Assembly: GCA_018266335.1 (NCBI GenBank) | Contig: JAFEAR010000173.1 | Span: 1 to 54,765, forward strand | Direction: 5' to 3' | DNA length: 54,765 bases | Origin: Bdellovibrionales bacterium | GTDB taxonomy: Bacteria; Bdellovibrionota; UBA2428 | In this document: positions 1 to 9,587 of the stretch, piece after piece | Numbering within the stretch: position 1 is the first letter of the stretch | Layout: each line of letters starts with the position of its first letter | Notes under the pieces: model-generated | Told to the model about the DNA's origin: nothing | What the model saw: the letters and a program-made list of their open reading frames with translations, nothing else | Databases searched by the model: none | Position numbers and translations under genes: made by a program

Positions 1-1851
1 CCGCTCCAGGTGGCAAATGGGGTTTCGATTAAACCGGCCGAAACTGTGACTCCTTGGAAGACGGGCGATTTGGATCTTAAGAAACTTGTGGAAGCCTCAG
101 CAAAACTTAAAGACAGCGCCGATGTTAAAGATCGGCTGCGCTACATTCCGTCAATGAAAGCGATCGTAGGCGCGGGCCTAGAACCCGATGCACAATTCGA
201 GCCGACACTTGCGAAGTGGCTTGCGGATTCGCACGAGCCATTCCAGCTGCGCAAGCAGGTGCTTCTTTATGAGTGGACGGACAAGAATAAGCCGCTTCCC
301 GGGCTTCTTGCTCATTTTACACGCGATGAGCAAGTGCAGCTCCTGCAAAACTTTCTCGATACGCCGCGGTACAAGGATTTGGTTGTCAAAAACGACAGTC
401 AGCTTGCGGAGTTCATGGTTACGGCGCGGGCAAACAAAAAGGTGCGCGATAACCTGCTGGAAGCATATTCGCCCTCGAACACGGCTCGCCCGCTCATCTC
501 GCATGTGCTCGACGCCGCCGATGTTCCCGATGCAAAGGCGAGTGAATTGGCAAAATCGATCAAATCGATCAAATCGAGCCTCAGCGGCAAGCCTTCCATT
601 GAGTCGATTCTTGAAACTCAGAAGCTAGCCAGCGGCACGAGTTTAGAGAAAAGTTTACGCGATGAACTCCTAAACACCTACGCGGCCTCGGTGCATTCAG
701 GTTCTGAGTTAGGTCGGGCGCTTTCGCAGTCGCTACATGCAGAGAATGCGGCTGTTCGTGACTTCGGTCAGCGGCTTATTGCAAAGGCAAGCGATCCGGC
801 CTTTGCCAAGTTTCCGGTACTGCGGGCCTTTGAGAATATACAAGCCTTTCAGACAAAGGGCGGATATGCAGATTTCCATCAAGCGGCTAAAGCTTGGATG
901 GCCTCAAACGAAGTGCCTGCGGAGTTAAAGTCCGATTTCTTACTCTCGAACTTTAGCAGCAAGAACGAGCATCTTTATGAGGAGTATCGCGCGGCCGTGC
1001 CGCCTGAGCAGCTTGCGGGGGTTACTCGCGGCATTGACCGCGAAACCAATCTTGGAGTCTTTGAACGTCTGACGGCTGAGAGCCCTGTGATGCGCGAAAA
1101 GCTTTTTGCAAATGCTAAGATTGAAGCGTTCGAGTACCGCGCGCACGTATTCCCTGAGGGCGGCAAGCAGGTGAAGTTGGGGAGTCCTGCTACTGAGGCA
1201 GGACGTAACACAGACGAAACTTTGCGGGACGTAACGCTAACAAAACCATTCGAAATGCAGTCGACCCCTGTGACCCAGCTTCAGTGGGCAATGGTGATGA
1301 AAGAGAACCCATCGTACTTCAAGCCTAAGACGCCAATGGACGCTTCGACTGGCTACACTCAAATGAACCCCAACCGGCCCGTGGAGCAGGTTTCGTGGGA
1401 CGATGTGCAAAAGTATATCGCAAAGCTAAACGAGCTTGATCCGCACCATTCATATCGCCTTCCGACTGAAGCGGAGTGGGAATATGCGGCACGCGCGGGT
1501 ACGACCACGGCGTATTCGTTTGGCGATAGCCCGGCACAGATTGGCGAGTACGCATGGGACTACCAAAACGCGGGCAACCAGACACACGATGTTGCAGAGC
1601 TTAAGCCCAATCCAAGAGGCCTTTACGATATGCACGGAAACGTGTGGGAGTGGACTCAGGATTGGTACGGTAACTATCCGGCAGGAGCTGTTACTGATCC
1701 TACGGGACCTCCTACTGGCTCGCACCGTGTTTTTCGTGGTGGCAGTTGGAGCAGCAGCCCCCAGTACCTGCGTTCCGCCCGGCGTGGCAGAAACTCGCCG
1801 GGTCTTCGCAGCTACAGCATCGGTTTCCGCCTGGTGAGGACACCTAAGTAG
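1..1851 (+). CDS. FGE/SUMF (sulfatase-modifying factor) domain protein, 5'-partial
   Basis: The reading frame is open to the left edge (CCG CTC CAG precede the GTG at 10), so the true start probably lies outside the window. The first ~370 residues are helical and Ala/Lys/Glu-rich and I do not recognise them. Residues ~385-613 form a formylglycine-generating-enzyme-like (SUMF1/C-lectin) domain with the hallmark stretches PVEQVSWDDVQKY, RLPTEAEWEYAARAG, GLYDMHGNVWEWTQDWY and RVFRGGSW, ending GFRLVR. The C-terminal segment that carries the two catalytic cysteines in true FGE (after GGSW) has none here, so sulfatase activation is unlikely. Cys-free SUMF domains act as binding or other catalytic modules in many bacteria. 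No signal peptide can be judged because the N-terminus is missing. Confidence 0.85.
   Translation, partial: PLQVANGVSIKPAETVTPWKTGDLDLKKLVEASAKLKDSADVKDRLRYIPSMKAIVGAGLEPDAQFEPTLAKWLADSHEPFQLRKQVLLYEWTDKNKPLPGLLAHFTRDEQVQLLQNFLDTPRYKDLVVKNDSQLAEFMVTARANKKVRDNLLEAYSPSNTARPLISHVLDAADVPDAKASELAKSIKSIKSSLSGKPSIESILETQKLASGTSLEKSLRDELLNTYAASVHSGSELGRALSQSLHAENAAVRDFGQRLIAKASDPAFAKFPVLRAFENIQAFQTKGGYADFHQAAKAWMASNEVPAELKSDFLLSNFSSKNEHLYEEYRAAVPPEQLAGVTRGIDRETNLGVFERLTAESPVMREKLFANAKIEAFEYRAHVFPEGGKQVKLGSPATEAGRNTDETLRDVTLTKPFEMQSTPVTQLQWAMVMKENPSYFKPKTPMDASTGYTQMNPNRPVEQVSWDDVQKYIAKLNELDPHHSYRLPTEAEWEYAARAGTTTAYSFGDSPAQIGEYAWDYQNAGNQTHDVAELKPNPRGLYDMHGNVWEWTQDWYGNYPAGAVTDPTGPPTGSHRVFRGGSWSSSPQYLRSARRGRNSPGLRSYSIGFRLVRTPK
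553..579 (+). repeat. Short in-frame tandem repeat, about 3 x 9 nt
   Basis: The unit AAATCGATC occurs twice at 553-570, followed by the variant AAATCGAGC at 571-579. Being a multiple of three it keeps the frame and encodes KSI-KSI-KSS in the helical part of the SUMF protein. It is probably slippage-derived. Confidence 0.7.
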
Positions 1852-1940
1852 ATTGTGCAGAGTCCGCCATTTTTTTGGCTATAGTGCAGTCATGTCAAAT
1901 GGCTCAAGTTGGGATCCACTAAACCCGATTAGCCTAAGGT

Positions 1941-2726
1941 ATGAATTTCTCGGCGCCCATTGGTTTTTTGATCAGCGTGGCCGTGCTGTATTTTGCGGTT
2001 AGCTACGGCATTCCGAGCAGCCATATCTTCTTCAACCCGCACGCCGCCGTGATCGTGGTGGGTGGCACTCTGGCCGCCTCGCTCATTTGCTTTCCGATCA
2101 AGCATTTCGTTACTCTCATTCGCATTTATATTCGCACCATGTTGGGCCGCACGGAACAAGCCACGCACGACACCATCAACGAAATCGTTTCGCTTTCCCA
2201 GGCCCTCAACGACGGGGCGTCCCTCGAGTCCATGGACATTCGCGTCACCAACCCCTTCCTGCAAGAATCTCTGAACCTCATCAAGGACGGCGGCCTCAAC
2301 GACGAAGAACTCACCGAAGTTCTCGAAAAACGCGTCGAACTCCAGAACGAACGCTACCGCCGCGAAGGCAATACGTACAAAATCATCGGCAAATTTCCGC
2401 CGGCCTTCGGTCTGGTGGGCACCACGCTCGGCATGATCTCGCTCCTGCAGAGTCTCGGCACGCCCAATGCCTTCGAACGCATTGGCCCCTCCATGTCCAT
2501 CGCCCTCGTGGCCACCTTCTACGGGTTGATCCTAGCCAACGTGGTCATCATTCCCGTCGCCGAGAACCTGATTCAATCCTCAGAAACCGACCTCATTCGT
2601 CGCCGCATCGTGATCGATGGCGTGCGCCTCCTCATGGAACGTAAACATCCGCTGCTCGTCGAAGAACACCTGAAGAGTTACTTGTCGCCGAGCGAGCGCA
2701 ACAAGATGAAGAAATCGGCGGCCTAA
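1941..2726 (+). CDS. motA: MotA-like stator subunit (MotA/TolQ/ExbB family)
   Basis: 261 aa, the usual length for the short PomA-type MotA. It forms the proton-conducting stator with MotB in the inner membrane and pushes on FliG. Membrane segments lie near residues 5-22 and 33-52, followed by a cytoplasmic loop of ~100 residues rich in charged residues and then two C-terminal membrane segments near 152-172 and 184-206. The two conserved prolines of MotA are visible at about P154 (KFPPAFGLVGTTLGM) and P205 (NVVIIPVAENL). The tail LLMERKHPLLVEEHL is typical. motB follows after a 2-nt gap, so the pair is co-transcribed. No flagellar genes are nearby, so whether it drives flagella or another motor cannot be told from context. 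Confidence 0.93.
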   Translation: MNFSAPIGFLISVAVLYFAVSYGIPSSHIFFNPHAAVIVVGGTLAASLICFPIKHFVTLIRIYIRTMLGRTEQATHDTINEIVSLSQALNDGASLESMDIRVTNPFLQESLNLIKDGGLNDEELTEVLEKRVELQNERYRREGNTYKIIGKFPPAFGLVGTTLGMISLLQSLGTPNAFERIGPSMSIALVATFYGLILANVVIIPVAENLIQSSETDLIRRRIVIDGVRLLMERKHPLLVEEHLKSYLSPSERNKMKKSAA

Positions 2727-2728
2727 CT

Positions 2729-3538
2729 ATGGCGCGCCCCCTGCCCAAACCTCCCGTCTTCGGCAAGGGCCCCAAGGCCTCCGCCAGCCCGCTTAAACTG
2801 GTCCCGCTGGTTACACCCAAAAAAGACCGCGTGCGCATTCGCACCGTGTACCACGTGCAGGACGACGGCGAAGGCAACTGGCTCGTTTCCTATGCCGACA
2901 TGATGACGCTGCTCTTTGGCTTCTTCGTGATGCTCTCCGCCTTCTCGGTTCCGGACGCCGCCAAAATGGAAGCCATGAAGCGCGAAACTTCGGCGGCCAT
3001 GGGGGGCAAGTACACCAAGCCCTTCGAACAACTTACGAACAGCATTCAGCGCACCCTCGCGGAAGCCTTGCTAGACAAAGAAGTTAGCGTCACCCAAACC
3101 GACGAAGGCGTGATGCTCGTGTCCAAGGGCACGCTCTTCTTTGATTCGGGTTCTGCGGGCCTCAAACCCGAGGCCGCGGTGCTCATGGAAAAAATTGGCG
3201 ACGTACTCGCGCGCGAAGCGCAGGGCTTTCGCATCGTGGTCGAAGGCCACACGGACGACATTCCGATTTCATCGCACGACTTTCCTAGCAACTGGGAGCT
3301 GAGTTCCATGCGCGCCGGAAGCGTGGTGCGCCTCCTCGAGGCCAAAGGACTTCCGCGCAAAGATTTACGCCCGCAGGGGCTCGCCGACACCGAACCCGTA
3401 GCGCCGAATCACGACGCCAATGGCGAAGCCATTCCGGCCAACCAGGCCGCCAATCGGCGAGTGGTGATTCGGGTCCAAAAGCAACTTCCCCCCCGCGTCA
3501 GCGAAGGCCCGGGCCCCAGTCCGGCGGCGCAACAATAA
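2729..3538 (+). CDS. motB: MotB-like stator subunit with OmpA peptidoglycan-binding domain
   Basis: 269 aa. A ~45-residue cytoplasmic tail precedes one membrane segment (WLVSYADMMTLLFGFFVMLS) with the proton-carrying aspartate at D57. A linker/plug region follows (~residues 75-135), then an OmpA-like peptidoglycan-binding domain from ~140 with VEGHTDD and NWELSSMRAGSVVRLL and the closing NRRVVIRV. This is a complete flagellar-type MotB. It starts 2 nt after motA stops, and its TAA directly abuts the acs stop on the other strand with no base between, so there is no room for a dedicated terminator. Confidence 0.93.
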   Translation: MARPLPKPPVFGKGPKASASPLKLVPLVTPKKDRVRIRTVYHVQDDGEGNWLVSYADMMTLLFGFFVMLSAFSVPDAAKMEAMKRETSAAMGGKYTKPFEQLTNSIQRTLAEALLDKEVSVTQTDEGVMLVSKGTLFFDSGSAGLKPEAAVLMEKIGDVLAREAQGFRIVVEGHTDDIPISSHDFPSNWELSSMRAGSVVRLLEAKGLPRKDLRPQGLADTEPVAPNHDANGEAIPANQAANRRVVIRVQKQLPPRVSEGPGPSPAAQQ

Positions 3539-5542
3539 TCAGTCTTCGTCGCTGCGCAATTTTTCGAGCACCGAAAAATCTTCGAGCGTCGTCGTATCGC
3601 CGGTCACTTTGGCCCCGGCGGCAATTTCGCGCAGCAAGCGACGCATGATTTTTCCGCTCCGAGTTTTCGGCAGCGCCTCGCTGAACCGAACTTCATCGGG
3701 CTTAGCGATGGGGCCAATTTCCTTACCCACCCACGCGCGCAAATCTTCTTTTAGTTTTTCGAGTTCCGCGGGCGTTCCCTTGGCCACCTCGGCTTTGAGG
3801 GTCACGAAGGCCACTAGCGCACTGCCCTTCAAATCGTCCGGCCGCGCCACCACTGCGGCTTCCGCTACAGATTTGTGCGCCACTAACGCACTTTCAACTT
3901 CGGCGGTGCCCAAGCGATGCCCAGCCACGTTCACCACGTCATCCACGCGGCCCATAATCCAAAAACATCCATCGGCATCGCGGCGCGCCCCATCGCCGGC
4001 AAAGTAGTAACCGGGCATTGCCTTTTTACCCTTGCTCGCTTTGGTCGGCGGAAACTCACTCCAATAAGTTTTTTGGTAGCGCTCGTTATCGCCGTACACC
4101 GTGCGCAGCATGCTGGGCCAAGGATGTTTAATAACGAGCAAGCCGCCTTCGTTCGCCTTGCAGGGCGTGCCGTCTTTGCGCACGACATCGGCCAAAATTC
4201 CGGGGAGCGGCTGCGTGGCCGTACCGGGCTTGGTCACCGTTGCGCCGGGCACGGGACTAATCATGGCCGCACCGGTTTCAGTTTGCCACCAAGTGTCCAC
4301 AATGGGGCAGCGTCCGCCGCCCACCACCTTGTGGTACCACATCCAGGCTTCGGGATTGATGGGCTCGCCCACGCTGCCCAGCAGGCGGAGCGAAGATAAG
4401 TCGTGCTTGCACACGTGTTCATCGCCGCCCTTAATGAAGGAGCGAATTGCCGTGGGCGCGGTGTAAAAAATCGTGGCGCGATGGCGCGCAATGATGTCCC
4501 AAAAACGATCGGGCCCCGGAAAGTTCGGCGCCCCCTCGTACATCAACACCGTAGCGCCGTTGGCGAGCGGACCGTACACAATGTAGCTATGCCCCGTAAC
4601 CCAGCCGATGTCGGCGGAGCAAAAATAAATATCCTCGTCCTTCAGATCGAACACAATTTTGGCCGTGTAAGTGGCCTGCGTCAGGTACCCGCCCGTGGTG
4701 TGAAGGATGCCCTTGGGCTTTCCGGTCGAGCCACTCGTGTACAAAATAAACAGCGGATGTTCGGCGTCGAGTTTTTCGGCCGGACAATCGGGCGACTGAC
4801 TCGCCACCAAACTTGCCCAGTCCACATCGCGGCCCATCGTCATGGCCACGGCACCGGTGCCCCGCTTAAAGACTACGGCGTGCTTGACGCTGGGCACTTC
4901 GCGCAGCGCAACGTCGGCCGCTTCCTTTAACTTCACCGGCAGGCCGCGCCGGTAAGAAATATCCTGAGTGATCAAACACACCGCCTGCGAATCGCGCAAA
5001 CGATCGCGAAGCGCGTCCGACGAAAAGCCCCCGAACACGATGTTGTGCGTGGCACCGATGCGCGCACACGCCAACATGGCAATGGCCGCTTCGGGCACCA
5101 TGCCCATGTAAATGCCCACCACATCGCCCTTCTTCACTCCGAGCGACTTAAGTCCGTTCGCAAATCGCGCCACCTCGGAATGGAGCTGCTGGTAGGTGTA
5201 GGTGCGCACTTCGCCCGGTTCACCTTCCCAAATGAGAGCCGCTTTATTGCGCCGCGAACTCGCTAGGTGACGATCGAGACAATTGTGGGCCACGTTAATT
5301 TTTCCGCCCACAAACCAGCGGGCAAAGGGATGTTTCCATTCGAGGGCCTTCTTCCAGGGCGAGAACCAGTCCAGAGCCCGCGCCTGTTTCTCCCAGAATT
5401 TGACCGGATTCTTTTCGGCTTCTCGCCGCAGCTTCGTCAGCTCCCGCTCGGACTTAATGTGCGCCTGGGCGCTAAACTCCGCCCGGGGCTTAAACTTACG
5501 TTTTTCAACGAGAACCGATGAAATCTCTGCTTCTTTTGCCAT
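3539..5542 (-). CDS. acs: Acetyl-CoA synthetase (acetate-CoA ligase)
   Basis: 667 aa, close to the ~650 usual for Acs. It makes acetyl-CoA from acetate, ATP and CoA through acetyl-AMP in the cytosol. The N-terminal ACS cap ([36 protein letters not shown]) is followed by the AMP-binding core with phosphate loop [19 protein letters not shown], the WWQTETGA motif, and the C-terminal hinge/lid with [20 protein letters not shown]. The lid ends with [14 protein letters not shown], whose lysine is the known site of inhibitory acetylation in this family. ATG at 5542; stop immediately adjacent to motB. Together with pckA it gives a route from acetate toward gluconeogenesis. Confidence 0.97.
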   Translation of the reverse strand: MAKEAEISSVLVEKRKFKPRAEFSAQAHIKSERELTKLRREAEKNPVKFWEKQARALDWFSPWKKALEWKHPFARWFVGGKINVAHNCLDRHLASSRRNKAALIWEGEPGEVRTYTYQQLHSEVARFANGLKSLGVKKGDVVGIYMGMVPEAAIAMLACARIGATHNIVFGGFSSDALRDRLRDSQAVCLITQDISYRRGLPVKLKEAADVALREVPSVKHAVVFKRGTGAVAMTMGRDVDWASLVASQSPDCPAEKLDAEHPLFILYTSGSTGKPKGILHTTGGYLTQATYTAKIVFDLKDEDIYFCSADIGWVTGHSYIVYGPLANGATVLMYEGAPNFPGPDRFWDIIARHRATIFYTAPTAIRSFIKGGDEHVCKHDLSSLRLLGSVGEPINPEAWMWYHKVVGGGRCPIVDTWWQTETGAAMISPVPGATVTKPGTATQPLPGILADVVRKDGTPCKANEGGLLVIKHPWPSMLRTVYGDNERYQKTYWSEFPPTKASKGKKAMPGYYFAGDGARRDADGCFWIMGRVDDVVNVAGHRLGTAEVESALVAHKSVAEAAVVARPDDLKGSALVAFVTLKAEVAKGTPAELEKLKEDLRAWVGKEIGPIAKPDEVRFSEALPKTRSGKIMRRLLREIAAGAKVTGDTTTLEDFSVLEKLRSDED

Positions 5543-5611
5543 GAGCGCATTTCACCACGAGGCCGCCAGGTTTGAAAGAGTCCATCCCCGCATGCTACTT
5601 CATGAAATGAC

Positions 5612-6085
5612 ATGTCGACGCTGCGCTCGCTCCAGGAACAGTTCGCCCCCCGAAGCATCTGCTTTGGCTGTGGCCCTGCGAACTCCTTGGGCCTGCGCAT
5701 CCAAAGTTTTGTCCAAGGTGAAGAAATCGTCGCCAACTGGACTCCCTCCCCCCACCACGAAGCTTTTCCGGGCATGTTGAGCGGCGGCATCGTGGGCACG
5801 CTGCTCGATTGCCATTCCAATTGGACGGCCGCTTGGCATCTGCAGCGCCAAAGCGGTCTGGATCAACCACCTTGCACCGTCACCGCTGAATACAGCGTTA
5901 AATTATTGCGCCCCACCCCCAGTCACACGCCCCTCAAGCTTGTCGCCCGCGTTGTCTCCAGCGCTGCCGATCGCGCCGTCATCGAAGCCGAGCTCCACTC
6001 AAACGGAAAAATTTGTGCCACGTGCCGAGGGACTTTCGTGGCCGTCAAGGAAGGGCATCCGGCGTATCACCGCTGGGCCCCGTAA
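5612..6085 (+). CDS. Hotdog-fold thioesterase (PaaI/4HBT-like)
   Basis: 157 aa. A single hotdog domain: FCFG/CFGCGPANSLGL near residue 17, the helix stretch HHEAFPGMLSGGIVGTLLDCH (with the Gly-Gly and the Asp/His typical of acyl-CoA thioesterase active sites), and the strand TAEYSVKLLRPTP. The family hydrolyses acyl-CoA thioesters; the substrate cannot be read from sequence. It lies just upstream of pckA (21-nt gap, same strand) and divergent from acs, so a role around acyl-CoA metabolism is reasonable but not proven. There is no strong ribosome site before the ATG at 5612. Confidence 0.8.
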   Translation: MSTLRSLQEQFAPRSICFGCGPANSLGLRIQSFVQGEEIVANWTPSPHHEAFPGMLSGGIVGTLLDCHSNWTAAWHLQRQSGLDQPPCTVTAEYSVKLLRPTPSHTPLKLVARVVSSAADRAVIEAELHSNGKICATCRGTFVAVKEGHPAYHRWAP

Positions 6086-6106
6086 CCATCACCAGAGGAT
6101 TTCACC

Positions 6107-7606
6107 ATGCAAAAAATCAAACTCATCGAAGACAGCGTCCGTAAAAATTTAGCGCAGTTCAGCAGCGAGGGGGCGCTCGTCGTCGAGACCGGCAAATACA
6201 CCGGCCGCGCCACCAAGGAACGCTTTGTGGTGCAACACCCCTCTCTGGAAAAAACCATCGACTGGGGCACCGTCAACATGCCGCTCGGTGAGGAGTTGGC
6301 AAAAGATTTCTTCGGTAAATTACAGAGCAAACTAAGCCAAGGCACCACCTACACCTACAAAGGTTACGTGGGCGCCTTTCCGATCGAAGTGCACTCCACT
6401 TCTCCGTGGCACATTGCTTTCGCCGCGAACATGTTCCGCACCAAGCCCGTGGCTAGCCTGCTCAAAGCCGTGCCCCAGAATGCCGTCATTCGCATTTACC
6501 ACGATCCCAGCAGCACCGTTTCGAGCCTGGGACTAAAGCACACCACCGACACGCTCATTCTGCTCGATCCCACGGAATTAAAAGTGGGCATCGTGGGCAC
6601 GGCCTATGCGGGCGAAATCAAAAAGAGCGCCTTTACCCTCTGCAACTACGCGCTGCCGGAACACGGCATCCTGTCCATGCACTCGTCGGCCAACTGCCTA
6701 GAGGACGGCTCGAACTCCTGCGTGCTCTTTGGACTGTCGGGCACCGGAAAAACCACTCTATCGGCAAGCGCCGACCGCTACCTCATTGGCGACGACGAAA
6801 TTGTTTGGTCCCCCACGGGCCTTTCGAACCTCGAAGGCGGTTGCTACGCCAAACTCATCGACCTCAAAGCCGCCAACGAACCCGAGATTTGGTCGGCCGT
6901 GAACCGTTTCGGCTCCATCATGGAGAACGTCGTTATGGATGCGGATACACGCACGGTGGATTTCACGAATCGCACGCGCACCGAGAACACTCGTGGCTCT
7001 TACCCCCTCACCGCCCTCCGCAAAGTTTTTGCGCAGGACCGCGAAGCCGAAGCTCCGCGCACCATCGTGTTTCTAACCTCCGATGCTTTCGGCGCCATGC
7101 CCGCCGTCGCTCGTCTTTCGCCCGAGCAAGCGGAGTACCATTTTATTTCGGGTTACACCGCCAAAGTGGCCGGCACGGAAATCGGCATCAAAGAACCTCA
7201 GGCCGCCTTTAGCCACTGTTTCGGATCGCCCTTCATGCCTCGGCACGCCTCCGTGTACGCTCGCCTCCTGAGCCAATTTGCGCAGAAACATCGCGCCAGC
7301 ATTTGGCTCCTGAACACGGGCTGGACGGGCGGAGGCTACGGCACCGGCAAGCGCTTCCCCATCGACGTCAGCCGCAAACTTTTGACCGCCATTCAATCGG
7401 GAGCCCTAGAAAAAGAATCTGCCACCAAACACCCCGTGTTTGGATTCGAAGTACCCAGCAAGTGCACCGGAGTAGATGCAAAATTCCTGGAAGTGCCTTC
7501 GGGAACTCCGGTGACGGGTCTGGCCGATCGCTTCCGCAAAAACATGGAGCGCTTCTCGGCCACACTCGACGCCAAAGTGTTGAGCCGGGGCGGCCCAACA
7601 CTTTAA
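6107..7606 (+). CDS. pckA: Phosphoenolpyruvate carboxykinase (ATP)
   Basis: 499 aa, somewhat shorter than the ~530-540 of the family but with all landmarks. It converts oxaloacetate and ATP to PEP, ADP and CO2, the entry step of gluconeogenesis. Visible motifs are the kinase P-loop GLSGTGKTTLSA beginning near residue 209, LIGDDEIVW (metal site), the substrate-binding region GAFPIEVHSTSPWH, and the C-terminal NTGWTGGGYGTGKRF. AGAGGA sits 7 nt before the ATG, supporting the start. It may share a transcript with the thioesterase upstream, and it converges on the subtilase gene. Confidence 0.97.
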   Translation: MQKIKLIEDSVRKNLAQFSSEGALVVETGKYTGRATKERFVVQHPSLEKTIDWGTVNMPLGEELAKDFFGKLQSKLSQGTTYTYKGYVGAFPIEVHSTSPWHIAFAANMFRTKPVASLLKAVPQNAVIRIYHDPSSTVSSLGLKHTTDTLILLDPTELKVGIVGTAYAGEIKKSAFTLCNYALPEHGILSMHSSANCLEDGSNSCVLFGLSGTGKTTLSASADRYLIGDDEIVWSPTGLSNLEGGCYAKLIDLKAANEPEIWSAVNRFGSIMENVVMDADTRTVDFTNRTRTENTRGSYPLTALRKVFAQDREAEAPRTIVFLTSDAFGAMPAVARLSPEQAEYHFISGYTAKVAGTEIGIKEPQAAFSHCFGSPFMPRHASVYARLLSQFAQKHRASIWLLNTGWTGGGYGTGKRFPIDVSRKLLTAIQSGALEKESATKHPVFGFEVPSKCTGVDAKFLEVPSGTPVTGLADRFRKNMERFSATLDAKVLSRGGPTL

Positions 7607-7635
7607 CGACCTAAGTTATAAGAGCGCGGTCTAAA

Positions 7636-8997
7636 TCACTTAGCCACGGTCTCGAGGAGGCGATTGACATTCAATCGACCGCCCGAGACCGTTTTGCCGT
7701 TGGCCGCAGCAACTTTGTCCACCGAATCGCGCAGCGCCTGCTTAACCTGTGCGGGAGTGAGCGACGGATTCACCGACAGAGCAAGGGCCACGGCCCCCGA
7801 TACGTGCGGGGTCGCCATAGAGGTTCCGCTCAGCGTCTTGTACTTGTTGCCCGGTACCGTGGAGAGAATGTTCTCGCCCGGCGCCATGAGGTCCACCGTT
7901 TTTGCACCGTAGTTTGAGAAGTCCGACATCTGATCGCGATTGTTCGAAGAAGCCACCGCCACCACACCCGGGTAGTTCGCGGGATAATCGGCCGAAGAAT
8001 CGTTGTCGCCACTATCGTTGCCCGCCGCTGCGACAAAAACAATGCCGGCCTCCGTGGCCCGCGCAATAGATTCCTCGAGCGCGTCCGAGGATCCACCGCC
8101 ACCCCAGCTCGCGCTGATCACTTGCGCCCCATTCTCGCGCGCCCAGTCGATCGCCTTAATGGCATCCGCCGTGGTACCAGACCCGTTCTTATCAAGGAAC
8201 TTCACACCCATAATGCTCACGTTCCAGTTCACACCTGCCACTCCCGCGCCGTTATCGCCCACGGCGCCAATCGTGCCCGAGCAGTGCGTGCCGTGCAGGT
8301 TATCGTCCATGGGATCCAGTTTGTCCGTGATCGCATTGTAACCGTGTACGGTCGGCTGCCCCGCCTTACTCCACGCATTGTCCTTCAAGTCGGGGTGCGT
8401 GTAATCAAATCCGGTATCCACCACGGCTACCACTACGTTGCGCGAGCCCTTGCTGATGGTCCAAGCTTTGGTGGCACTAATATCGGCGCCGCCCACGCCC
8501 GTTTTTCCGGCACTATCCTTTTGCCCACTGTTGTACATGCCCCACAGCGAACTAAAGAGCGAATCGTTCGGCACCGCGCTCCCCGGCGCGGGTGCCGGGG
8601 TCGGATCCGGCGTGGGAGCCGGAGTAGGTTTTTTAGACCCCATCGCCGCGTGGTAGATGAAGTTCGGCTCCATAATTTCGACCTCGGACATTTCGCGCAG
8701 GAGTGAACTTACATCCATGGCGCGTACTCCGGCCCGACTTTTATCGGCGCGCACCAGGTAGATATCGCGCTGCGCACTCAAAGTTTCCACCACCCGCAAG
8801 CCTCGGGCCGAGAGCGAACGGTCCAGAGACTGCGCCGCAAAGCCCGTGAGGTGACGAGTCTTAACGATGTATTCTCCCGGCACGCTTTCCACTCGCGCGT
8901 GATGCGCGCCATCTACAACGGCCCAGGCGCTGGTGCTGCCCATCACCAGACTCGTCCCCAAAAGTATGAATAGCTTGTTCGGCGTTCTCGATTGCAT
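7636..8997 (-). CDS. Secreted subtilisin-like serine protease (S8 family)
   Basis: 453 aa. Signal peptide (~1-26, LFILLGTSLVMGSTSAWA), an I9-type inhibitor/pro-domain (~38-115, GEYIVKTRHL), a Pro/Thr-rich hinge (~123-143), then the catalytic domain. The triad is complete: Asp194 (VVDTGFDYTHPDL), His235 (HGTHCSG) and Ser393 (SGTSMATPHVSG), with the oxyanion Asn at ~327 (AAAGNDSG). It should be exported and matured by pro-domain cleavage; no autotransporter or C-terminal secretion domain follows. GGGGGA precedes the ATG. It converges on pckA and diverges from a lipoprotein gene. Confidence 0.95.
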   Translation of the reverse strand: MQSRTPNKLFILLGTSLVMGSTSAWAVVDGAHHARVESVPGEYIVKTRHLTGFAAQSLDRSLSARGLRVVETLSAQRDIYLVRADKSRAGVRAMDVSSLLREMSEVEIMEPNFIYHAAMGSKKPTPAPTPDPTPAPAPGSAVPNDSLFSSLWGMYNSGQKDSAGKTGVGGADISATKAWTISKGSRNVVVAVVDTGFDYTHPDLKDNAWSKAGQPTVHGYNAITDKLDPMDDNLHGTHCSGTIGAVGDNGAGVAGVNWNVSIMGVKFLDKNGSGTTADAIKAIDWARENGAQVISASWGGGGSSDALEESIARATEAGIVFVAAAGNDSGDNDSSADYPANYPGVVAVASSNNRDQMSDFSNYGAKTVDLMAPGENILSTVPGNKYKTLSGTSMATPHVSGAVALALSVNPSLTPAQVKQALRDSVDKVAAANGKTVSGGRLNVNRLLETVAK

Positions 8998-9129
8998 GAA
9001 TAGTTCCCCCTTAGATCTAGGGTAGAACTGCTTGGCCCTTTTCCCTGCGCCAGCATTCTGGCTTAAGTGGAATTAAGTATGTAAGAAATGTGATTTTCTT
9101 TTTCTGAATACCCGAGTTACGCTGAGACT

Positions 9130-9573
9130 ATGAAAACATTTGTTTTGGCTTCCCTTGTTTCCCTAGCTTTCCTCGGTGGTTGCGGTTCGTCTTCGTCTTC
9201 CGACCCCACCGGCACCTGGGCACTCTGCCTCTACAGTTCTTCGACGCAGTCGGCAAAATACATCTACACCTTTAGCGGCACGACTGTGGGCTACACGATC
9301 ACATCGTACTCTTCGGGCGATTGCTCGGGAGCAGGAACGGTCTCCACGAACAGCTCGGGAACTTTTGTTTCCACCAGCTCCACAACCGTTACGGATGCCT
9401 ACAACCTTGATATCACTTGGACTTCGGGAACCACAGTGAACAGCACGACCTACCAAATCTTCCAAATTTCTAGCAGCAAACTCTACCTTGGGGATGTTTC
9501 GAGCACCTACAACGGCAGCACCGTAGCGCTCCGCCCCATTTCGTTGTCGGCCAATTACTACACCAAACAGTAG
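9130..9573 (+). CDS. Small Ser/Thr-rich lipoprotein, function unknown
   Basis: 147 aa. Signal peptide with lipobox (FLGGC, Cys19), then a polyserine linker and a Thr/Ser/Tyr-rich body (DPTGTWALCLYSS...) resembling small beta-sandwich lipoproteins of the lipocalin-like type that start with GTW. Probably tethered to the outer membrane. No enzyme motif seen. Divergent from the subtilase gene across 132 nt of AT-rich sequence that must hold both promoters; I could not fix their hexamers. Confidence 0.75.
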   Translation: MKTFVLASLVSLAFLGGCGSSSSSDPTGTWALCLYSSSTQSAKYIYTFSGTTVGYTITSYSSGDCSGAGTVSTNSSGTFVSTSSTTVTDAYNLDITWTSGTTVNSTTYQIFQISSSKLYLGDVSSTYNGSTVALRPISLSANYYTKQ

Positions 9574-9587
9574 GCGCCCCAGCCAAA

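Noticed and set aside
1892..2002. 36-codon ORF (ATG at 1892) overlapping the motA start
   Set aside because: No ribosome site, no recognisable features, and it runs out of frame into motA; could be a leader peptide but nothing supports it.
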